A stretch of 5,379 nt of DNA, from assembly GCA_028707675.1 (NCBI GenBank), contig JAQWAM010000134.1:1-5379 (forward strand). The letters are read 5' to 3'. The notes beneath the pieces are model-generated. The model did no database searches, had not been told where the DNA came from, and saw only the letters and a program-made list of their open reading frames with translations. Source of the DNA: Kiritimatiellia bacterium (GTDB taxonomy: Bacteria; Verrucomicrobiota; Kiritimatiellia; RFP12; UBA1067). Positions 1 to 5,379 of this stretch are shown here, in pieces (position 1 is the stretch's first letter; every line of letters begins with the position of its first letter). The translations under genes were made by a program, and so were the position numbers.

Positions 1-2
1 AG

Positions 3-377
3 GACGGCTCGGCCATGAAACTGTACAACAGCCATTACGAATGGTGTACGCCCCTGCGCTTCCGCCATGTCGCCTTTGATAAAGGTCAGAAATACCGCGT
101 CCGCATGCGGGTGCGTGTGGAAAAAACGCCCGGAAAAGACGGCGAAGCTTTCTGGGCCGGCGTTTATGACGCCGACAAAAAACGCCCGTGCGGCGGGATC
201 GAGCGCAAGACGTCTCAGGTCAGCGACAGCTATGAGTGGTATGATGTGGCGGAGTGGACTCCGGAACCCGGCCACTATTTCTGGATCGGCCCAGGACGTT
301 TTGACAAGAAAGGCGGGGCGGAATCATCCGTTCAGGCCCTGTACATCGACCGTCTTGAGCTGACCCGTATTGAGTGA
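3..377 (+). CDS. C-terminal fragment of a probable secreted protein with a carbohydrate-binding-like beta-sandwich (partial at left edge)
   Basis: The frame is open to the left edge (codons for D-G-S-A precede the first ATG at base 15) and no clear ribosome binding site sits before that ATG. I therefore read this as the last 124 or so residues of a larger protein, ending at TGA 375-377. The text is rich in aromatic residues and alternating strands (YRVRMRVRVEK, FWAGVYDADKK, YEWYDVAEWTPEPGHYFWIG, VQALYIDRLELTRI). This pattern resembles the terminal jelly-roll domain attached to large secreted glycosidase-like proteins (DUF4838-like proteins) in PVC bacteria; that assignment is from memory of the family style, not a search. 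No catalytic residues can be named. A free-standing 120-residue protein starting at base 15 is the alternative. The gene converges with the lipid kinase gene, with 8 bp between stops and no room for a dedicated terminator. Confidence 0.6.
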   Translation, partial: DGSAMKLYNSHYEWCTPLRFRHVAFDKGQKYRVRMRVRVEKTPGKDGEAFWAGVYDADKKRPCGGIERKTSQVSDSYEWYDVAEWTPEPGHYFWIGPGRFDKKGGAESSVQALYIDRLELTRIE

Positions 378-385
378 TTCAATCG

Positions 386-1282
386 TCAACCGGCGCGGAC
401 AGGCGGGACAATCACAGCGACCGCCCTCGGCTGCACCCGGATCGTGACCGGTGTTTCCCCGATGATGTCGCCGTCGGCCTGCACGATCACGGCCTTGGCG
501 CTTTCAATCTTCACGCTCGCGCGCGCCGGAATCTCGTGCATGATCTTGTTGACGCGCTCCGGCGCGATGTGCTTCAAAAAATAATACCACGGATATTCCA
601 GCGGCGTTTTCATGCAAAGGACGCAGATATCGACCTGACCGTCGTCCGCTCGTATCTCGGGGCCGTTAGGATTCAATGCCCGCGCTAAAATGCCGCAGTT
701 GGATATCGCGATGTCCGTGGCGTTGAAAACACGGGTGTCGCCGTCGATAGTAACCTCGAAGCGCTGCGGCTTGGCCTGGAGAACTTTCCAGACCGCAGTG
801 CCCACATACGCGGTTCGTCCGAAAAGGCTCTTGCCCAGACGCGAGGTCTGGTCTATAACCTCCGCGTTGATTCCCACCCCGGCGTTAAGAAGATAGGTGC
901 GCCCGCCTATCTGCATCGCGTCGATTTTTTTAAGGCCGCCGCCCTTGGCGATCAAGGCCACGGCCGAACCGATCTCCAGCGGGATGCCCAGTTCACGAGC
1001 CACCATATTGCCTGTGCCGGCGGGCACTATCCCCAAGGCCATCTCCTTGCCGGCAACTTCATGCGCCACCGCGGAAACCGTGCCGTCACCTCCCACCGCC
1101 GCCAGACACCCTACACCGGCCAGACCGTCCCTGACGATCACCGCAGTCATGTCCTCGCCGGGCTTAATCTCGCAAATATCGTAGTCCAGAGCCGACAAAT
1201 CAGCGTGTGCCCGCGCCGCCAGACGCAAAGTCTCACGGTCATGCCCGCTGACCGTCGGCGCCACAACAAACCGCGTCTTCAT
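386..1282 (-). CDS. Diacylglycerol kinase family lipid kinase (YegS/BmrU/DgkB-like)
   Basis: This 298-residue protein has the length and motif order of bacterial ATP-dependent lipid kinases, which phosphorylate diacylglycerol or a related lipid at the inner face of the membrane. The nucleotide-binding core shows GGDGT at residues 64-68 followed by PAGTGN at 87-92. The C-terminal beta-sandwich half carries LNAGVGINAEV (132-142), PEIRADDGQVDICVL (208-222) and ADGDIIGETP (269-278). Two family positions differ from the usual pattern. The N-terminal NPxxG-type motif reads APTVSG (8-13), and the usual DGE triad near the C-terminus reads DGD (270-272). The catalytic-type aspartate D270 is kept, so activity is likely; the exact lipid cannot be told. 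The ATG overlaps the stop of the upstream HD gene by 4 bp (ATGA, 1282-1279), so the two are probably translated in a coupled way from one mRNA. The sequence before the ATG is G-rich (GGGGGCGG) rather than a classic Shine-Dalgarno. Confidence 0.92.
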   Translation of the reverse strand: MKTRFVVAPTVSGHDRETLRLAARAHADLSALDYDICEIKPGEDMTAVIVRDGLAGVGCLAAVGGDGTVSAVAHEVAGKEMALGIVPAGTGNMVARELGIPLEIGSAVALIAKGGGLKKIDAMQIGGRTYLLNAGVGINAEVIDQTSRLGKSLFGRTAYVGTAVWKVLQAKPQRFEVTIDGDTRVFNATDIAISNCGILARALNPNGPEIRADDGQVDICVLCMKTPLEYPWYYFLKHIAPERVNKIMHEIPARASVKIESAKAVIVQADGDIIGETPVTIRVQPRAVAVIVPPVRAG

Positions 1283-2088
1283 ACCGCCCCCGTCGCTGTC
1301 AAGCGTACGGCCATCCGCCGCCTTACAGCGTCAAAGCACTCTTTCACAACATCAACCCCGCATAGTTTGCCAAGCCAAGCTTCGCGGAATTCAAGCGCCT
1401 TGCGCTCCGCAGCCAACCGCAAAGCTGTGCGGTAATGAAAACCGCCAGAAAGCCAGCCCACCTGAATCAGGATGAAATCGGCCAGAGACTTGACTTGCGC
1501 GTAATCGATGGTCGTCCCGGCGGCGACCGCCCGCATAACATCCGGCGCGGGCGTCCCGTCCATCCGCAGACCCCATGTCATCTCGGGATTGCGATCCAAC
1601 ATCCCGTCCGCCGCGGCCGTCTCGATCACCCGGAAAATATCCAGCTTGTCCGCGTCCCGCACCAGGCGCGCTTGCGCGGCAATCACGTTGTCGAGACCCT
1701 CTGGCAATTCTCTGCGGTTGTGAAGCGCGACGGCCGAAAGCACCACCTTGCGCTCTGCCGCCGCCAAACCGGCGAGCCAGCCTTCCCGCGTGATTACCTC
1801 TACGGCCCTACGCGCGTGATCGACCGACTTCAAATCCTGAAATGTCCCGAACTCTTTCCACTGGGAATAGCGGCCGGTGTCGTGCAGCAACGCGCCCGCA
1901 CGACCGATGAGACGGTCGCCGGCGGACCACCCCTCCCCCTCCATTATCAGGACGGCATCATCGACCACACCGCGCGTGTGCCGCAGCTTAAGCCCGATCA
2001 TTTCCGGCAAAACGCCGTCCGCGTTCCGGAACGAATCGACATAGCCGTTGTACAGGCGCTCAAGCCCTGCAAAAAAATCCGCTGTCAT
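1279..2088 (-). CDS. HD-domain metal-dependent phosphohydrolase
   Basis: From the ATG at 2088 this is a 269-residue soluble protein of the HD superfamily. The metal ligands are visible in order: H37 (LRHTRGV), H69-D70 (GALLHDTGR), H91 (SVDHARR), H123 (ALHNRRELP) and D147 (VRDADKLDIFR). The H-HD-H-H-D set suggests a dinuclear metal centre hydrolysing a phosphoester such as a nucleotide; the substrate cannot be inferred. After about residue 160 the sequence is helical with no recognised domain. The frame stays open upstream to a TTG at 2223, but those 45 codons are made of hexamer repeats (DYDYEQDYDYE, then a long Leu-Ile run). I chose the ATG because the family-like sequence begins there. No strong ribosome binding site is visible before either start (only GAAG-like sequence before the ATG). 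The gene overlaps the lipid kinase start by 4 bp. Confidence 0.88.
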   Translation of the reverse strand: MTADFFAGLERLYNGYVDSFRNADGVLPEMIGLKLRHTRGVVDDAVLIMEGEGWSAGDRLIGRAGALLHDTGRYSQWKEFGTFQDLKSVDHARRAVEVITREGWLAGLAAAERKVVLSAVALHNRRELPEGLDNVIAAQARLVRDADKLDIFRVIETAAADGMLDRNPEMTWGLRMDGTPAPDVMRAVAAGTTIDYAQVKSLADFILIQVGWLSGGFHYRTALRLAAERKALEFREAWLGKLCGVDVVKECFDAVRRRMAVRLTATGAV

Positions 2089-2109
2089 ACTTGTCTGAAA
2101 CTTCAAGCT

Positions 2110-2169
2110 GATTAAGATTAGGATTAGGATTAAGATTAAGATTAAGATTAAGATTAGGATTAAGATTAG
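2110..2169. repeat. Hexamer tandem repeat, ten units of GATTAA/GATTAG
   Basis: There are ten uninterrupted 6-bp units, differing only at the last base: A, G, G, A, A, A, A, G, A, G from left to right. The array lies 21 bp upstream of the HD gene ATG, in its presumed 5' leader. On the minus strand it reads as TTAATC/CTAATC, which would encode alternating Leu-Ile if translated. Because the unit is 6 bp, gain or loss of units would not shift a reading frame but would change the leader length. The array is AT-rich and very unlike the flanking GC-rich coding DNA. Confidence 0.95.
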
Positions 2170-2217
2170 GAAAAATGGAGACTTTTCGTAATCGTAATCT
2201 TGCTCGTAATCGTAATC
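2140..2217. repeat. Phase-locked imperfect inverted repeat joining GATTAR and GTAATC hexamer arrays
   Basis: To the right of the GATTAR array lie GAAAAA, TGGAGA, CTTTTC, then GTAATC, GTAATC, TTGCTC, GTAATC, GTAATC, all in the same 6-bp phase. The two sides fold around 2178.5. GAAAA (2170-2174) pairs with TTTTC (2183-2187) across an 8-nt loop. Then GATTA at 2164-2168, 2158-2162, 2146-2150 and 2140-2144 pairs with TAATC at 2189-2193, 2195-2199, 2207-2211 and 2213-2217. The sixth base of each unit is a mismatch, and the TTGCTC unit is largely unpaired. About 25 Watson-Crick pairs are interrupted every sixth base. It sits in the leader of the HD gene. A regulatory or replication-slippage role is possible but unproven. 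Confidence 0.75.
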
Positions 2218-2245
2218 GTTCAAATACCGTTACCAACCTGTTTTT

Positions 2246-2261
2246 GCCCGGAACCCCGGGC
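2246..2261. other. Short GC-rich perfect hairpin GCCCGG-AACC-CCGGGC
   Basis: A perfect 6-bp stem with a 4-nt loop lies in the gap between the FHA-MoxR and HD genes. A run of five T precedes it on the plus strand, so on the minus (transcribed) strand the stem is followed by A residues, not U. It does not look like an intrinsic terminator for either direction. The rest of 2224-2313 holds no gene and no convincing promoter that I can see. Confidence 0.5.
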
Positions 2262-2310
2262 GGCGGGCTTACCTATAACTTGGCCGTTTTGTCACACTGA
2301 AGCCGTGTTG

Positions 2311-2340
2311 AAAAGGTAGGGCGGTTTCCCCGAAACCGCC
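2311..2340 (-). terminator. Possible weak intrinsic terminator for the FHA-MoxR transcript
   Basis: On the minus strand the second hairpin of the element, GGCGGTTT-CGGGG-AAACCGCC, is followed after CTACC by TTTT (complement of 2311-2314). A stable GC stem followed within a few bases by four U residues could end transcription just after the FHA-MoxR stop. The U run is short and offset from the stem, so termination would be partial at best. Read-through into the HD and lipid kinase genes remains possible. Confidence 0.3.
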
Positions 2341-2363
2341 GCGGACGCCTCGGGGAGGCGTCC

Positions 2364-2369
<6 letters not shown>
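2314..2369. repeat. Compact double-hairpin palindromic element with outer stem and complementary loops (REP/MITE-like)
   Basis: An outer stem AGGTAGGG (2314-2321) pairs perfectly with CCCTACCT (2362-2369). Inside are two perfect hairpins. The first is GGCGGTTT (2320-2327) with AAACCGCC (2333-2340), loop CCCCG. The second is GGACGCCT (2343-2350) with AGGCGTCC (2356-2363), loop CGGGG. The loops are reverse complements of each other; with closing bases, TCCCCGA (2327-2333) and TCGGGGA (2350-2356) match over 7 nt. The inner hairpins share their outermost bases with the outer stem, so the full cloverleaf and the two full-length hairpins compete at those bases. Being near-palindromic, it would fold in either strand. 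The shape suits a dispersed palindromic repeat; a family identity is inferred, since only one copy is in the window. Its right outer arm overlaps the FHA-MoxR stop codon. Confidence 0.85.
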
Positions 2370-3773
<1,404 letters not shown>

Positions 3774-3778
3774 GTCTT

Positions 3779-3783
3779 CTCCT
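3779..3783 (-). promoter_or_regulatory. Strong Shine-Dalgarno site for the FHA-MoxR gene
   Basis: The minus strand reads AGAGGAGAAGACATG, placing AGGAG 5 nt before the ATG at 3773. This is the clearest ribosome binding site in the window and fixes this start. It lies in the 53-bp space after the stop of the secreted-protein gene (3827), consistent with both being on one mRNA. Confidence 0.8.
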
Positions 3784-3826
3784 CTTTCATTTCAAAGCAG
3801 CACACTTTCACCGCTTGCCGTTCCGT

Positions 3827-4744
3827 TCACTCGTCTCCAGCGGCGCTGTCCGCGCCCTCGGCTGAAGCCGCGGCAAGGCTTATCACCCCGACGTCACGCA
3901 GGCGGCTGGAAACCCGGAACCCTTGCAGCGATTTCCTGAAATATCCAGGTATCAAACCTTTGGTTTCGGGCGGTCCCAGTTCCTGTCTGGTTATCTCGCG
4001 GGTCTTTTTCAGCTCCCAATGCGTCCCGAGGCGCGCGGTCCCGACACTCTCCTTAAAACACAACTTGATGCTGCGGATCTGGATGTGGGTCAGCACCCGC
4101 GCGTCCTGCAAAGTCACGGGCAGCGTGCGCACTTCCTGCTCAACCACACGCGCCCTGCCGTAGGTGCCTGTCTGTCCCTCGATGCGGTGCTGGTGCTTCA
4201 AGTTGAAGAACGGGTTGGACTCGTTGATCTTGTCCTTGATAGATTTTATGTCTGAATCTTTTAACGTGTGTTCTGCGCGCGAAAGCAGCAGCCCTTCGTA
4301 AAAACAGTTCTCGCACAAAACGAAAAGGTCGTACTTGCCCGGAGGCAAACCATATAGCACAAACGAGTTGTCGCCGCCAAGGCCGGCAAGATAAACTTCG
4401 TTTTTGATGTCCTTGTTGATGTTTCTGGCGTTCTTGCCAGACAGACCGCCCTCAATGTTCGATAACGCCGAAACGTCCGGAAATTTCTGCGGTATCACCA
4501 GTATCCCAAGCACTTCCGAAGGCGCGTCGGCAATGACCCCTTTGATGCCGCCGGATGCGGCCGGATCCGGCTTGGCGTAAAGGTTCGCGCTGACCTTGGT
4601 TTTGCTGTACGGCGACATGTTGCCGGGGTCGATCTGGATGCCGCCCAGCACCGCTACGCTCAACCACGATACGCCCACACAAACGACCGCGCCAACCAGA
4701 CGCGCGCTCCGCCTTAATTTAACTACACTATTGCGCCATTCCAT
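3827..4744 (-). CDS. Secreted or membrane-anchored protein of unknown function with a carboxypeptidase-regulatory-like beta-sandwich segment
   Basis: I do not recognise a named family for this 305-residue protein. The N-terminus has basic residues (RNSVVKLRRSAR, 4-15) followed by a hydrophobic stretch of about 19 residues (LVGAVVCVGVSWLSVAVLGG, 16-35). That is a signal peptide or uncleaved anchor; there is no good lipobox. Residues 123-140 (GGDNSFVLYGLPPGKYDL) resemble the terminal strand pattern of carboxypeptidase-regulatory-like or collagen-binding B-type domains. This is followed by a CENC motif (C144, C147). The rest (about 160-280) is mixed and charged; the last 20 residues are Ala/Gly/acidic and probably disordered. 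A GTG at 4747 lies just before the ATG at 4744; I prefer the ATG. No strong ribosome binding site is seen (GGTGG only). The gene lies 53 bp upstream of FHA-MoxR and 88 bp downstream of the TPR-like gene, so an envelope role with these partners is inferred. Confidence 0.75.
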   Translation of the reverse strand: MEWRNSVVKLRRSARLVGAVVCVGVSWLSVAVLGGIQIDPGNMSPYSKTKVSANLYAKPDPAASGGIKGVIADAPSEVLGILVIPQKFPDVSALSNIEGGLSGKNARNINKDIKNEVYLAGLGGDNSFVLYGLPPGKYDLFVLCENCFYEGLLLSRAEHTLKDSDIKSIKDKINESNPFFNLKHQHRIEGQTGTYGRARVVEQEVRTLPVTLQDARVLTHIQIRSIKLCFKESVGTARLGTHWELKKTREITRQELGPPETKGLIPGYFRKSLQGFRVSSRLRDVGVISLAAASAEGADSAAGDE

Positions 4745-4771
4745 CACGCCACCATTCCCAAAGCAATCAAA

Positions 4772-4829
4772 CTACTGCACTAATGCGCTAATGAACTAAT
4801 CAACTAATGAACTAATGAACTAATCAACT
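4772..4829. repeat. Octamer tandem repeat, seven units of CTAATGAA/CTAATCAA type
   Basis: Seven 8-bp units run in phase: CTACTGCA, CTAATGCG, CTAATGAA, CTAATCAA, CTAATGAA, CTAATGAA, CTAATCAA, then CT. The left two units are more degenerate. The array begins 3 bp past the TPR-like stop codon (minus-strand sense) and fills most of the 88-bp gap before the secreted-protein start. An 8-bp unit would shift frame if it were coding, so it is presumably tolerated only as untranslated spacer. No promoter is evident inside it. Confidence 0.92.
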
Positions 4830-4832
4830 TCT

Positions 4833-5378
4833 TCACAGCGCTTCCTTCATCTTCGTCTCGAACGGATGTCCAGGAAACCTTTTAAGAAACTCGTTCGCCA
4901 CCTCTTTTGCCGCCGCCGTGCTGTTAAGACGCTGATGACATTCCAACTCCAGCTTCATCGCATCGGCAAGCTGCGCGCTCATTGTCACGGTTTTGCGATA
5001 AGCCGCAAGCGTATGGACTGCCCGGCGCACGTCCTCGACATGGATATAAAGCGAGGCCTCGGCCAACGCGTACTCGCCGCCCAATTTGGACACTGGCGAC
5101 TCGTTTTCCCAGTCGCTGAGCTTCTGAAAGGCCTCCGCGATGGCGTCCTGCCCGATGTAGGAGGTTATGGTAGTGTACATGGAAGCGTCGTGTACCGTGT
5201 AGATTTTCCAATCGTCAACCCGGCGCGCCACGGAAGCAGCCTTTGTTTTTGTCCCCTTCGCGCCGTCTGAGGCACGCCGCTGAGGAGTGACGTAAGCCAG
5301 CCTGCCGCCCGCCATACCGAGCTTGTTGCGGCTGCGGTAGCTCTCCTGCGCCTCCTGGTAAAACTTCAGCGCGGCGTC
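4833..5378 (-). CDS. TPR-like repeat protein, C-terminal part (partial at right edge)
   Basis: The frame is open through the right edge; residues DAALKFYQEAQESYRSRNKL lead directly into the internal Met at 5315. At least 181 residues are present and the true start is outside the window. The sequence is mostly amphipathic helix pairs rich in Ala, Leu and Tyr (for example YALAEASLYIHVEDVRRAVH, AAAKEVANEFLKRFPGHPFE). The closing phrase F-L-K-R-F-P-G-H-P is typical of the last helix in tetratricopeptide or Sel1-like tally proteins. A basic, low-complexity stretch (PQRRASDGAKGTKTKAASVA) interrupts the helices. It probably acts as a protein-interaction scaffold; location is unknown without the N-terminus. 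It ends at TGA (4835-4833), just before the octamer array, and is probably the upstream member of the secreted-protein/FHA-MoxR cluster. Confidence 0.7.
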   Translation of the reverse strand, partial: DAALKFYQEAQESYRSRNKLGMAGGRLAYVTPQRRASDGAKGTKTKAASVARRVDDWKIYTVHDASMYTTITSYIGQDAIAEAFQKLSDWENESPVSKLGGEYALAEASLYIHVEDVRRAVHTLAAYRKTVTMSAQLADAMKLELECHQRLNSTAAAKEVANEFLKRFPGHPFETKMKEAL

Positions 5379-5379
5379 C

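Noticed and set aside
15..377. Complete small gene starting at ATG 15
   Set aside because: The frame stays open to the window edge, no convincing ribosome binding site is seen, and the content looks like the end of a larger domain.
1435..2115. 226-codon open frame on the plus strand opposite the HD gene
   Set aside because: The minus strand carries the full set of HD metal ligands; the plus-strand product has no domain-like pattern and runs into the repeat.
2110..2223. CRISPR array or telomere-like repeat
   Set aside because: Units are 6 bp with no unique spacers, there are no cas genes, and the block lies within a bacterial-type gene cluster with genes on both sides.
2246..2261. GC hairpin as an intrinsic terminator
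   Set aside because: The T run precedes the stem on the plus strand, so neither strand gives a stem followed by U residues.
2266..2296. Promoter-like GTGACA and TATAGG on the minus strand upstream of the HD gene
   Set aside because: The spacing is about 12 bp, too short for a sigma-70 type promoter, and no better pair is visible.

Overview
The window looks like chromosomal DNA from a free-living or gut/sediment bacterium, most plausibly of the PVC superphylum (Kiritimatiellota or Lentisphaerota type). That placement is an inference. It rests on GC-rich coding sequence, a fragment resembling the C-terminal beta-sandwich of large secreted glycosidase-like proteins common there, an FHA-MoxR fusion next to secreted and TPR-like proteins, and gaps filled with short tandem repeats and GC-rich palindromes. 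No rRNA, tRNA, transposase or CRISPR array is visible.

Layout: bases 3-377 (+) hold the 3' end of one plus-strand gene. Everything else is on the minus strand and is read from the right edge leftward: a partial TPR-like protein (5378-4833), a secreted or membrane-anchored protein of unknown function (4744-3827), an FHA-MoxR AAA+ ATPase (3773-2364), an HD-domain phosphohydrolase (2088-1279), and a diacylglycerol-kinase-family lipid kinase (1282-386). The lipid kinase converges on the plus-strand gene with only 8 bp between the two stop codons.

The genes form two likely transcription groups. The first is TPR-like protein, secreted protein and FHA-MoxR: same strand, short gaps, and a strong ribosome binding site before FHA-MoxR. 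MoxR ATPases commonly act with envelope or von Willebrand-type partner proteins, so an envelope-related role is a reasonable inference. The second is the HD hydrolase and lipid kinase pair, joined by an ATGA stop/start overlap that implies coupled translation. The two groups are separated by a 275-bp gap.

That gap is the most interesting part of the window. Next to the FHA-MoxR stop is a compact 56-bp element (2314-2369): an 8-bp outer stem enclosing two perfect 8-bp hairpins whose loops are complementary to each other over 7 nt. Closer to the HD gene is a run of ten GATTAA/GATTAG hexamers (2110-2169) and a short facing array of GTAATC hexamers (2188-2217). All are in one unbroken 6-bp phase and can fold back on each other around position 2178.5. 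A separate 8-bp tandem repeat (4772-4829) fills the gap after the TPR-like gene. These look like members of dispersed intergenic repeat families, but copy number elsewhere in the genome cannot be judged from this window.
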